Positions 17,589 to 25,952 of a DNA stretch of 64,000 nucleotides are shown here, piece after piece. This DNA comes from Thermogemmatispora sp042408735. Lineage in GTDB: Bacteria > Chloroflexota > Ktedonobacteria > Ktedonobacterales > Ktedonobacteraceae. A program made the position numbers and the translations under genes. Location of the stretch: the NCBI RefSeq assembly GCF_042408735.1, contig NZ_JBHOQV010000054.1:24464-88463 (forward strand). The letters run 5' to 3'. A model generated the notes under the pieces. That model was not told where the DNA came from, did not search any database, and saw nothing but the letters and a program-made list of their open reading frames with translations. Each line of letters starts with the position of its first letter. The first letter of the stretch is position 1.

Positions 17589-18340
17589 CTTCTTTCCTTC
17601 CCAGGTAATCCCTGCCCGATCGGGCGATAGTGACAGCCTCCTTACTCGCTAAGGCTCAGGTTGGGGCACGGCAGACGAGCATGCCCAAGTACCCACCTGC
17701 AAGGCAAGGAGTAAGGGGGAGTGAAAGCAATAGGCCGCCCAGAAGACAGGTGAAAATCCTGCAATCTCCCTCTAGGGAGAAACGAAGAAACGAGCTGGAG
17801 GTCGCGAGCAACCTGCAACACGGCGGGGGCGCGTACCGGGGGCAGTTCCCTGTTCTGGCCCTCCTGGGAAGGTGAGCAAGAGATGCCGCCGATTCCTCAA
17901 TGGCATGCAGAGGGACTGGTGAGTGCCAACAATCCATACAAATTTTTTTGCCAATGGATAAGCAACAGTTTGGTGAAAGAGACCGACGCAGCTACTGGCG
18001 GTCCGCTCCATTGCCTTGCCGGGCCGGCGGAAGCCAATGGAGACCAGAGCCGGGCCGGCGGCTATGTGGCTTGCTTTGTCCCGGTCAAGTTTGATAAACT
18101 AACGACCGGTAGGGGCATCAACGTTGCCGTGCGGACGCTCAAAGACGGATACGCACACGCTCGTATGCCGAGTGCCGGGCTGGCCTGAGCACCTTACTTC
18201 CCTTTGTTCATTTTGTGCTCGTTGGGTATATTTATCAGACGATACCATGGATTGTTGTTGATTCCCGGCTCAGGAGCCGGTGCGGACATACGGCGGGAAG
18301 ACAAAGCCGTTGCCAACGTGCCCTAAAAGGAGAACACTCT
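17589..18340. other. Intergenic region with the pckA leader
   Basis: About 750 bases between the broken permease and pckA. A short open frame at 17883-18188 (+) has no domain or ribosome site and is not called. The only clear element is the promoter at 18204-18232. Confidence 0.5.
18204..18232 (+). promoter_or_regulatory. pckA promoter
   Basis: -35 TTGTTC (18204-18209), 17-base spacer, -10 TATATT (18227-18232), giving a leader of roughly 100 bases before the ATG at 18341. Confidence 0.55.
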
Positions 18341-19924
18341 ATGACAATGATGATGAGCCGGAAGGCCCTGGAAGAGTATGGGCTGATGAACCTGGGCAAG
18401 ATCCACTGGAACCTTGCCCCGGCCATCCTGGTTGAGCATGCTCTGGCGCGCGGCGAGGGGGTTCTGGCCTCGAATGGCGCGCTTGCTACAAAGACCGTCC
18501 CGCATACGGGGCGCTCGCCCAAGGATAAATACATTGTCTCGAACGAGGAGTCGGCTGCGCGCATCTGGTGGGGAGAAAACAATCATCCCATGACGCCAGA
18601 GCATTTTGAGATGGTCCGGCGCAGCCTGGCGGCCTATCTGCAGGGACGCGACGTCTACGTGTTGGATGCCGCTGCTGGGGCTGATCCGGCTTACCGCATC
18701 CCGCTGCAGGTGATCACCGAGCTGGCCTGGCACAATCTCTTCGCGCGCCAGCTCTTCCTGCGCGTGAAGGATGAAGACCTGGCCAGCGAGCGCCCGGGCT
18801 TCACGATTCTCTGCGTGCCCAATTTCCACACCGATCCGCGCACCCACGGCACCCGCTCGGAGACGGCCATCATTATCGACTTCGAAGAGCGCCTGATCCT
18901 GATTGCCGGTACCCACTACGCCGGTGAGATGAAGAAGGCGGTCTTTACCGTGCTGAACTTTATGCTGCCAGCCCAGGGAGTGCTGCCGATGCACTGCTCG
19001 GCCAATGTAGGAGAAAAGGGCGACGTGGCGCTCTTCTTCGGCCTCTCCGGTACGGGCAAGACCAGCCTCTCGGCTGATCCCACCCGTCGCTTGATCGGCG
19101 ATGATGAACATGGCTGGGGCGATACCGGCATCTTTAATTTCGAGGGCGGTTGCTACGCGAAATGCATCAATCTCTCGCGCGAGAATGAGCCGCAGATTTG
19201 GAACGCCATGCGCTTCGGGGCCATCTACGAGAATGTGATTCTCGATGAGAAGACCCGCGAGCCACGCTATGAGGATGCCTCGATCACGGAGAATACGCGT
19301 GCTGCCTACCCCGTCGACTTCATTGACAACGTCGTACTGGAGGGCCGCGCTGGCCATCCCCAGGCCATCATCTTCCTCTCGGCGGACTCCTTTGGGGTGC
19401 TTCCGCCGATCTCTTGCCTGAGCACCGAGCAAGCTATGTATTACTTCCTTTCCGGCTATACCAGCAAGCTGGCTGGGACGGAGTCGGGCGTGACCACGCC
19501 GCAGGCGACATTCAGTCCCTGCTTTGGGGCGCCTTTCCTGCCGCTGCGCCCTGGCGAGTACGCTAATCTGCTGCGCGAGCGCATTGTGGCTCACAAGGTG
19601 CGCTGCTACCTGGTGAATACCGGCTGGACCGGTGGTCCCTATGGGGTTGGGCGGCGCATCAACATCAACTATACGCGGGCAATGGTGCGGGCGGCCATCA
19701 GCGGCGAGCTGGAGGGAGTGGAGACGGTGACCGACCCGGTCTTCGGTCTCCATATTCCGGTGGCCTGTCCCGGGGTGCCCTCCGAGCTGCTCAATCCGCG
19801 CAGCACCTGGCCTGATCCCGCGGCCTACGATCGCCAGGCTGCCGAGCTGGCGGCACGTTTCAAGGAGAATTTCAAGCAGTTTACCCTGCCCGGCGAGGAG
19901 GTGCGTGCCGCCGGTCCCCGCTGA
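18341..19924 (+). CDS. pckA: Phosphoenolpyruvate carboxykinase (ATP)
   Basis: Converts oxaloacetate and ATP to phosphoenolpyruvate, CO2 and ADP, the entry step of gluconeogenesis. The ATG at 18341 follows AAAAGGAG at good spacing and gives 527 residues, the usual size for the ATP-dependent family. An upstream in-frame start would add 42 unrelated residues. Seen: the early HTGRSPKDKYIV segment, the kinase-1a P-loop GLSGTGKTSLS, metal-binding DDEHGWGDTGIFNFEGGCYAK, the NVVLEGRAGHPQAIIFLSAD region and the C-terminal NTGWTGGPYGVG. All expected active-site blocks are present. It stands alone under its own promoter and converges on murD. Confidence 0.97.
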   Translation: MTMMMSRKALEEYGLMNLGKIHWNLAPAILVEHALARGEGVLASNGALATKTVPHTGRSPKDKYIVSNEESAARIWWGENNHPMTPEHFEMVRRSLAAYLQGRDVYVLDAAAGADPAYRIPLQVITELAWHNLFARQLFLRVKDEDLASERPGFTILCVPNFHTDPRTHGTRSETAIIIDFEERLILIAGTHYAGEMKKAVFTVLNFMLPAQGVLPMHCSANVGEKGDVALFFGLSGTGKTSLSADPTRRLIGDDEHGWGDTGIFNFEGGCYAKCINLSRENEPQIWNAMRFGAIYENVILDEKTREPRYEDASITENTRAAYPVDFIDNVVLEGRAGHPQAIIFLSADSFGVLPPISCLSTEQAMYYFLSGYTSKLAGTESGVTTPQATFSPCFGAPFLPLRPGEYANLLRERIVAHKVRCYLVNTGWTGGPYGVGRRININYTRAMVRAAISGELEGVETVTDPVFGLHIPVACPGVPSELLNPRSTWPDPAAYDRQAAELAARFKENFKQFTLPGEEVRAAGPR

Positions 19925-20010
19925 AGCGCGCCTCATCCCTTGCAGTCTCCTGCTCAGGCGGGTGAGCGGACGGTCGATCGGGTCGGATAAATGAGCAGAC
20001 AGAGGCAGCA

Positions 20011-20040
20011 GGGCGGTACGACCGCTGAGTCGTATCGCCC
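20011..20040. terminator. Bidirectional hairpin between pckA and murD
   Basis: GGGCGGTACGAC (20011-20022) pairs with GTCGTATCGCCC (20029-20040) with one G-T wobble and a 6-base loop, followed on + by TCTCCTTT. It lies between two convergent genes. Confidence 0.6.
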
Positions 20041-20095
20041 TCTCCTTTGGTGATCTGGCCGGTCTGGGAGTGGGAGGTAAGCGGAAAAAAGAGAC

Positions 20096-21487
20096 CTACT
20101 CTGGCGCCGGCGTCGCTGAGTTTTGGCGCTCCTGGAGGGCGCGCACATAGGCGATAAAGCGCCGACCGCGATCGAACTCGTTTTGAAACATGCCGAAGCT
20201 GGTGAAGCCTGGAGAGAGAAGGACAATTTCGCCGGGTCGGGCCAGGGCTACGGCAGTATCGAGGGCCTCCTCGAAGCGGTCGAAGATCCCCTGAACTGGG
20301 TTAGGGCGCCCCTGCCGGGCGGCCTCGGCCTCCAGGGCGGGCAGCAGCTCCTCGGTGCCGCTGCCTTTGAGCAAGAGCACGGCGCGGCAGTGGGCCACAA
20401 TCTGAGCCGGCCAGTCCTCCAGTGGCAAATGCTTGCTGTTGCCTCCGGCGATCAGAAGAATTGGATCGTTGAAGGCGGTCAGGGCCATGCGACCGGCCAC
20501 CGGGGTGGTGCTAGTGGTATCGTTGATGTAGCGCACGCCGTTGATGACGGCCACCTCCTGCAGGCGATGCTCGACGCCGTGAAAGTGGCGCACGGTGGCG
20601 GCGATCACCTCGTCGGGGATCTCCAGCAGCCGGGCGACAGTTGTGGCCAGCAAGATATTTTCCAGATTGTGGCGCCCGGGCAGAGGGGTGTCGCGGAAGA
20701 TAAAGGGCTGCAGCTCGCTGGAGCCGCGGGGAAAGCTCCCGCCACGCTCCAGGCTGGCGAACCAGGTACGGCCTGGAGCCTCCTCGCCAAAGCGCCGCGT
20801 CCAGGGATTATCGTAGTTGAAGACGGCCAGGTCTTCGGGGCGCTGGTGGCGGAAAATATTGGCTTTGGCTGCTCCGTATTCTTCCATGCTGGCGTAGGTG
20901 TCGAGGTGATCGGGATAGAGATTGGTCATAACGGCCACACTGGGGCTGAGGCGGTGCTGCTCGAAGCCTTCCAGTTGCCAGCTAGACATCTCCAAAACCA
21001 CCAGGCTTTGGGGGGTAATCTGTGGCAAGAGCGAGAGCGTCTCAACGCCGGCCACATTGCCGCCGATGACTACCGGCTTGCCGGCGGCGCGCAGGATCTC
21101 GTAGATCAGCGTGCTGGTGGTGGTCTTACCGCGAGTACCGGTGACGCCGATGGTGCGACCTGGGCAGGCGAGCATAAAGAGAGCCAGCTCCATTTCGATC
21201 TGAGCGCCATGAGCACGGGCGATCTGCAGGTACGGTGAGTTGCGTGGAATGCCGGGATTGCGAATGACGATCTCGGCCCAACGGAAATCTTCTTCGCGGT
21301 GTTCGCCGAGGATGAACTCGATGGGCAAGCCGTCTAGAGCGCGTATACTCGGGGCCAGTACCTCCGCCGGCTTCTTGTCGGTGACGCGCACGATGGCACC
21401 CTGCTCGGCGGCGTAGCGAGCGGCGGCGACGCCCGAACCCTGTAGACCCAGACCCATAACCAAAACACGTTTCCCGCGTAGCTCCAT
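20096..21487 (-). CDS. murD: UDP-N-acetylmuramoylalanine--D-glutamate ligase
   Basis: Adds D-glutamate to UDP-MurNAc-L-Ala during cytoplasmic peptidoglycan precursor synthesis. 463 residues; GAGGAG ten bases before the ATG. Seen: N-terminal Rossmann part with GLGLQGSGVAAARYAAEQGA, the ATP loop IGVTGTRGKTTTSTLI, the EMSSWQLEGF block, the NLYPDHLDTYASMEEY block, metal/substrate HxVEHRLQEV near the middle and YINDTTSTTPVAG replacing the common NDSKATN. The last two substitutions, and Arg in place of Asn in the GTxGKTT loop, differ from E. coli MurD, but the domain order and length fit. No other mur or fts gene is adjacent, so it is outside a dcw cluster. Confidence 0.93.
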   Translation of the reverse strand: MELRGKRVLVMGLGLQGSGVAAARYAAEQGAIVRVTDKKPAEVLAPSIRALDGLPIEFILGEHREEDFRWAEIVIRNPGIPRNSPYLQIARAHGAQIEMELALFMLACPGRTIGVTGTRGKTTTSTLIYEILRAAGKPVVIGGNVAGVETLSLLPQITPQSLVVLEMSSWQLEGFEQHRLSPSVAVMTNLYPDHLDTYASMEEYGAAKANIFRHQRPEDLAVFNYDNPWTRRFGEEAPGRTWFASLERGGSFPRGSSELQPFIFRDTPLPGRHNLENILLATTVARLLEIPDEVIAATVRHFHGVEHRLQEVAVINGVRYINDTTSTTPVAGRMALTAFNDPILLIAGGNSKHLPLEDWPAQIVAHCRAVLLLKGSGTEELLPALEAEAARQGRPNPVQGIFDRFEEALDTAVALARPGEIVLLSPGFTSFGMFQNEFDRGRRFIAYVRALQERQNSATPAPE

Positions 21488-21558
21488 CCGTTGGTAGCTC
21501 CTCTCTCTCCTCAGATCAGAAGATAATGGCGGCCTTCTTTTACGAGTATATAGCTGGT

Positions 21559-21588
21559 TGTATAGCAGCCCGAGCGGAGAGCTGTCAA
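21559..21588 (-). promoter_or_regulatory. murD promoter
   Basis: Minus strand -35 TTGACA (21583-21588), 18-base spacer, -10 TATACA (21559-21564), about 70 bases before the murD ATG and just after the kdpD stop, which separates the two transcription units. Confidence 0.7.
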
Positions 21589-21634
21589 GTCTTTCTTCGC
21601 GACCTGGGCCGGGCCGATCTACCGGGGAAGGGAG

Positions 21635-22987
21635 CTAGCCTTGCTGGTCGGTCTCAGTGCCAGGGCGGCGCGGCACCAGGTGGATATCGATATCGCTGCT
21701 CAGGCGGAGCAAGCGATTAACCAGTGAACCCCGCAGCAGCTCCTCCCAGCGGCGGCGCGCGGGAAGCCCGAGGACAATCAACGTCACGCGACGTTCGCGC
21801 GCGATGGAGGCGAGGGCCTGAGCTATATCGCGGCTGCGGACATGGAGCACCTCGGCCCCAAGATCCTCGGCGAGCAGGGCATGCTCCTCAAGGCGGCGCC
21901 GTGCAGCCTCCTCCTCAGCGTGCAAGCGACGACCATATTTGAGCAGGCGCACAAGGCGCGCCATCCAGGCGGCGTAACCGGTCGGCTCGACCGAAACGGC
22001 GATCAACTGAGCCTGGAGACCGTGGGCCAGGCGCCAGGCGTCGCGAATGACCTGACGACTGTGGGGGCGGTGATCAAAACCAACCAGGACTCGCTCGCAG
22101 GCTGGCCAGAGTCTGGCGATGTTGTGCGAGGCCATGTATTGCTGCAGCTGAGCCTCGGCCTTCTCGGCCGTCCGCCGGAGCGCCAGCTCGCGCAGGGCCG
22201 TCAGATTCCCCTCACGGAAGAAATGGTTGAGCGCGGTGTCGATGCGCTCGCGCGGATAGATATTGCCGTGCTTCATACGCTGGCGCAAGGCGTGGGGAGA
22301 GATATCGATCAGCTCGACCTCATCGGCCTGATCGAGAATCCAGTCGGGCAGGGTCTCGCGCACGCGCACGCCAGTGATATTGGCCACAATATCGTTGAGG
22401 CTCTCCAGGTGCTGGATATTGAGGGTGGTCACCACGTCGATTCCGGCCTCCAGCAGTGCCAGGACATCCTGATAGCGCTTCTCATGCCTGGAGCCGGGGA
22501 CGTTGGTGTGAGCCAACTCGTCGATGAGCGCGACCTGAGGGTGGCGAGCCAGGATAGCCTCCAGGTCCATCTCTTCAAGCGTCAGGCCACGGTAGACGAG
22601 CTTTTTGCGTGGGATGATCTCCAGGTCGCCGATCTGCTCGGCGGTACGTGGGCGCCCGTGAGTCTCAACGTAGCCGATCACCACATCGGTGCCCCGACTT
22701 TTGCGTCGGTGCCCCTCATTGAGCATAGCGTAGGTTTTGCCCGCGCCTGGAGCGGCGGCCAGATAGATGCGCAGGCGCCCGCGCCGGCCCGGGGAGAGGC
22801 GTGGGGCGCGCCCGGCTGCCGGCCTGGGGTCGCCGCTGACCCCGGCGCCTGCCTGGTCGACCTCCGGCTGGCCGGCTGCGGCCAGATCCTCATCGCGCAG
22901 GCCATAGCGCTCCAGCAGCTCCTCGGGAGAAGGGCGACCATCGCCCCGATTGCCCCTCTCTGGCTTGCCTGGCTTCTGCTCGCTCAT
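21635..22987 (-). CDS. kdpD: KdpD sensor N-terminal protein lacking the histidine kinase (KdpD-N + UspA domain)
   Basis: 450 residues. Residues ~70-280 are the KdpD N-terminal domain: Walker A RIYLAAAPGAGKTYAML, GYVETHGRPRT, and the DELAHTNVPGSRHEKRYQDV signature. Residues ~300-440 form a universal-stress-protein domain. The protein then stops: the four-helix DUF4118 membrane unit and the HisKA/HATPase kinase of full KdpD (about 900 residues) are absent. In known KdpD, the N-terminal part binds c-di-AMP or ATP and modulates the kinase. Here it may sense K+ status by other partners or directly affect KdpFABC; that is inference. AGGAGGAG nine bases before the ATG. Last gene of the kdp operon, 115 bases after kdpC. 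Confidence 0.92.
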   Translation of the reverse strand: MSEQKPGKPERGNRGDGRPSPEELLERYGLRDEDLAAAGQPEVDQAGAGVSGDPRPAAGRAPRLSPGRRGRLRIYLAAAPGAGKTYAMLNEGHRRKSRGTDVVIGYVETHGRPRTAEQIGDLEIIPRKKLVYRGLTLEEMDLEAILARHPQVALIDELAHTNVPGSRHEKRYQDVLALLEAGIDVVTTLNIQHLESLNDIVANITGVRVRETLPDWILDQADEVELIDISPHALRQRMKHGNIYPRERIDTALNHFFREGNLTALRELALRRTAEKAEAQLQQYMASHNIARLWPACERVLVGFDHRPHSRQVIRDAWRLAHGLQAQLIAVSVEPTGYAAWMARLVRLLKYGRRLHAEEEAARRRLEEHALLAEDLGAEVLHVRSRDIAQALASIARERRVTLIVLGLPARRRWEELLRGSLVNRLLRLSSDIDIHLVPRRPGTETDQQG

Positions 22988-23102
22988 AGTCGGCAGCTCC
23001 TCCTTCTTCCTCCTTCCCTCCTTCTTCCTCCAGCCTTATCCCTGGCCCAGGCCTATTGGGGTCTGGCAGGAGTTCCTGGCGCCTCCTGCTCCGGCGGCCA
23101 AC

Positions 23103-23723
23103 TCAGTGCCGGAGCGTGTCGAGGGCCAGGTTCAGATCAAGAACGTTCACGTGTGGCTCGCCGAAGATGCCCAGAAAGCGCCCCTGCACGTGGCTGAGCA
23201 CCAGTTGCCGCACCGTCTCCTGGCTCAAGCCACGCGCCTTAGCCACGCGCGGCACCTGATAGAGAGCCGCGGCCACCGAGATATCGGGGTCCAGGCCCGA
23301 GCCAGAGGCCGTCACCAGGTCGGCGGGCACTGGTCCCGGCGGAGCATCGGGATTCTCCCGCTTGAGGGCCGCAATGCGCTGCTGCACCGTCTGCACCAGC
23401 GTCTTGCTGGTGGGTCCCAGGTTGGAAGCGGCGGAATTCTCTGCGTTGTAGGGCTGCGCATGGCTGCCATCGTCGCTAATGGTAGCCGAGGGGCGCCCGT
23501 GAAAGTAGCGGGGAGAGGTCCAGTACTGCCCAATCAGTTCCGAGCCGACCAGGCGTCCATCGGCGTAGCGCAGGCTGCCGTTAGCCTGGTAGGGAAAGAG
23601 CAGCTGCGCCAGGGCCGTCACCACCCCCGGGTAGAGCAGACCCAGCAGAATGGTTAACAGCAAGGTCAACATCACCGCCGGACGAAGATAGTCGCGTACG
23701 ATTGACTTGAACGACAGATGCAT
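23103..23723 (-). CDS. kdpC: Potassium-transporting ATPase KdpC subunit
   Basis: The KdpC subunit stabilises the KdpFABC high-affinity K+ pump and helps ATP binding. The ATG at 23723 (MHLSFKS) is chosen because AAGGGG lies eight bases upstream; an in-frame start at 23744 is also possible but has no site. 206 residues with one N-terminal membrane helix (MLTLLLTILLGLLYPGVVTAL) and the family blocks LIGQYWTSPRYFHGRPSAT, NLGPTSKTL, VTASGSGLDPDIS and RLVLSHVQGR-like LVLSHVQGRFLGIFGEPHVN. Sits between kdpB and kdpD. Confidence 0.95.
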   Translation of the reverse strand: MHLSFKSIVRDYLRPAVMLTLLLTILLGLLYPGVVTALAQLLFPYQANGSLRYADGRLVGSELIGQYWTSPRYFHGRPSATISDDGSHAQPYNAENSAASNLGPTSKTLVQTVQQRIAALKRENPDAPPGPVPADLVTASGSGLDPDISVAAALYQVPRVAKARGLSQETVRQLVLSHVQGRFLGIFGEPHVNVLDLNLALDTLRH

Positions 23724-23750
23724 AATGCTCATCCCCTTAGTCAAGACCGC

Positions 23751-25949
23751 CTACAGGGTCAGGTGCAGCAGTGTCAATACCAAATCGATAAGCTTGATGC
23801 CCACGAAAGGGGCCACAATGCCGCCCAGGCCGTAGAGCAGCAGGTTGCGGCGCAGCAGCGGCCCGGCTCCGATAGGACGATACTTCACGCCGCGCAGGGC
23901 CAGTGGGATCAGGGCGATAATGATCAAGGCATTAAAGATCACCGCCGAGAGCACGGCGCTGTGAGGCGTAGCCAGGCCCATAATATTGAGAGCATTCAGT
24001 TGCGGATAGGTTGCCGAGAAGGCCGCCGGAATAATGGCAAAGTACTTGGCGACGTCGTTGGCGATGCTGAAAGTGGTCAGAGCGCCGCGCGTGATCAAGA
24101 GCTGCTTGCCGATCTCGACGATCTCGATCAGCTTGGTAGGATTCGAATCGAGATCCACCATGTTGGCCGCCTCTTTGGCGGCCTGAGTGCCGCTATTCAT
24201 CGCCACGCCGACGTCGGCCTGGGCCAGGGCGGGAGCATCGTTGGTGCCGTCACCGGTCATGGCCACCATCCGCCCGCCGGCCTGCTGCTCGCGAATCAGC
24301 TTGAGCTTCGTCTCCGGAGTAGCCTGGGCCAGAAAGTCGTCAACGCCGGCCTCCCGGGCAATAGCAGCGGCGGTCAAGGGATTATCGCCCGTGATCATAA
24401 TCGTGCGAATCCCCATGCGGCGTAGCTGCTCAAAGCGCTCGCGCATGCCGCCCTTAACGATATCCTTCAGCTCGATCACGCCCAGGACACGGGCCTGCTC
24501 CTGGTGATCGGCAGCGCTGCGCCAGGTCTCGGCGACCACCAGGGGCGTGCTGCCGGCGCGCGCGATCTCATCGACCGTATGCTGCAGTCGCTCGTCAGGT
24601 CCCTGGTCGCCGCCATGCTCACGCACATAAGCAAGAATAGCGTCGGCGGCCCCCTTGCGAATCGTGCGCAGCGGCGGCAGCGCAGAGAGGTCGCTTCCAG
24701 AAGAAGGGAGCTGGCCATCGTAGAGATCGAGGCCGCTCATGCGCGTTGTAGCCGAGAATGGCACGAAGCGGCTGACCTGAGCGGGAGTCGTCTCGCGGAC
24801 TCCGAAGCGCTCCTGGGCCAGGGAGACGATCGAGCGCCCCTCAGGTGTCTCATCGGCCAAGCTGGCCAGTAAGGCGGCCTGAGCCAGGGCCTGCTCCTCA
24901 ACACCAGGCATGGGCAAGAAGCGCGTTGCCTGGCGATTGCCCAGCGTAATAGTGCCGGTCTTGTCGAGCAGCAACACATCGACGTCGCCAGCGGCCTCCA
25001 CGGCGCGCCCGCTCATGGCCAGCACGTTGCGCTGTACCAGGCGATCCATGCCGGCGATGCCGATAGCTGAGAGCAGGCCGCCGATCGTCGTTGGGATCAG
25101 ACAGACCAGCAGGGCGATCAGGGTGGCGATCGACACTGGGCTTCCTGAGTAGATGGCAAACGGCTCCAGCGAGACCACCACGAGCAAGAAGATGATCGTT
25201 AGACTGGCGAGCAGAATATTGAGGGCGATCTCGTTGGGCGTCTTCTGGCGTTGGGCCCCCTCGACGAGAGCGATCATACGATCAAGGAAGGTCTCGCCGG
25301 GATTGGCGCCGATGCGCACGACGATCCAGTCTGAGAGGACGCGCGTTCCCCCGGTGACCGCGCTGCGATCGCCGCCGCTTTCGCGAATCACTGGAGCCGA
25401 CTCACCGGTGATCGCCGACTCATCGACCGCAGCCACCCCCTCGATCACCTCGCCATCGCCAGGAATGACATCGCCGGCCTCTACCAGCACATAATCACCC
25501 TTGCGCAGAGCGGGGGCGGGCACCTCTTCCCAGGGAGCTGAGCGCTCTGGCCGGCGCAAGCGCTTAGCCGTTGTCGTCGTACGCGCGCGGCGCAAGGTTT
25601 CGGCCTGGGCCTTGCCGCGCCCTTCGGCCATCGCCTCCGCAAAGTTAGCGAAGAGGACAGTGAACCACAACCAGAGGCTGACCGCCAGCACGAAGAGCGT
25701 TTCCGCATGCAAGCGAGTGCTGCTGAAATCAGCCGTTGGGGCGCTCAGCAGCAGGCGCACAAACTCGATGGTGGTGATGGCGCTCCCGACCTCCACCACG
25801 AACATCACCGGATTTTTAATCTGCCAGCGCGGATCGAGCTTTTTGAAGGCGTCCAGCAAGGCGCGACGAATAATGCGAGGCTCAAAGGAGGAGACGGCTC
25901 CTTTGCGGCGTGTCTTCCAGGGTCTGACTTCTAACGAAGGCATACTCAT
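23751..25949 (-). CDS. kdpB: Potassium-transporting P-type ATPase KdpB
   Basis: Catalytic P-type ATPase subunit (732 residues) of the inner-membrane KdpFABC pump. Seen: the actuator loop AITGESAPVIRESGGDRSAVTGGT, phosphorylation site DKTGTITLGNRQAT (acceptor Asp), nucleotide domain (DGQLPSSGSDL ... RKGAADAILAYV), and hinge MTGDGTNDAPALAQADVG, with conserved helices between. The start is MSMPSLEVRPWK; a second ATG two codons in is equally possible. The gene begins four bases after the kdpA stop, so the two are translated as a unit. Length is slightly above the usual ~680 because of a longer N-terminus and nucleotide domain. Confidence 0.97.
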   Translation of the reverse strand: MSMPSLEVRPWKTRRKGAVSSFEPRIIRRALLDAFKKLDPRWQIKNPVMFVVEVGSAITTIEFVRLLLSAPTADFSSTRLHAETLFVLAVSLWLWFTVLFANFAEAMAEGRGKAQAETLRRARTTTTAKRLRRPERSAPWEEVPAPALRKGDYVLVEAGDVIPGDGEVIEGVAAVDESAITGESAPVIRESGGDRSAVTGGTRVLSDWIVVRIGANPGETFLDRMIALVEGAQRQKTPNEIALNILLASLTIIFLLVVVSLEPFAIYSGSPVSIATLIALLVCLIPTTIGGLLSAIGIAGMDRLVQRNVLAMSGRAVEAAGDVDVLLLDKTGTITLGNRQATRFLPMPGVEEQALAQAALLASLADETPEGRSIVSLAQERFGVRETTPAQVSRFVPFSATTRMSGLDLYDGQLPSSGSDLSALPPLRTIRKGAADAILAYVREHGGDQGPDERLQHTVDEIARAGSTPLVVAETWRSAADHQEQARVLGVIELKDIVKGGMRERFEQLRRMGIRTIMITGDNPLTAAAIAREAGVDDFLAQATPETKLKLIREQQAGGRMVAMTGDGTNDAPALAQADVGVAMNSGTQAAKEAANMVDLDSNPTKLIEIVEIGKQLLITRGALTTFSIANDVAKYFAIIPAAFSATYPQLNALNIMGLATPHSAVLSAVIFNALIIIALIPLALRGVKYRPIGAGPLLRRNLLLYGLGGIVAPFVGIKLIDLVLTLLHLTL

Positions 25950-25952
25950 AGC

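Noticed and set aside
17883..18188. 101-codon open frame upstream of pckA
   Set aside because: No ribosome site or domain; it lies across likely promoter DNA.
18323..19936. 537-codon open frame antisense to pckA
   Set aside because: Mirrors the codon structure of a certain gene; no domain and no ribosome site.
21842..23197. 451-codon open frame antisense to kdpD
   Set aside because: Opposite frame of a clear KdpD-N protein.
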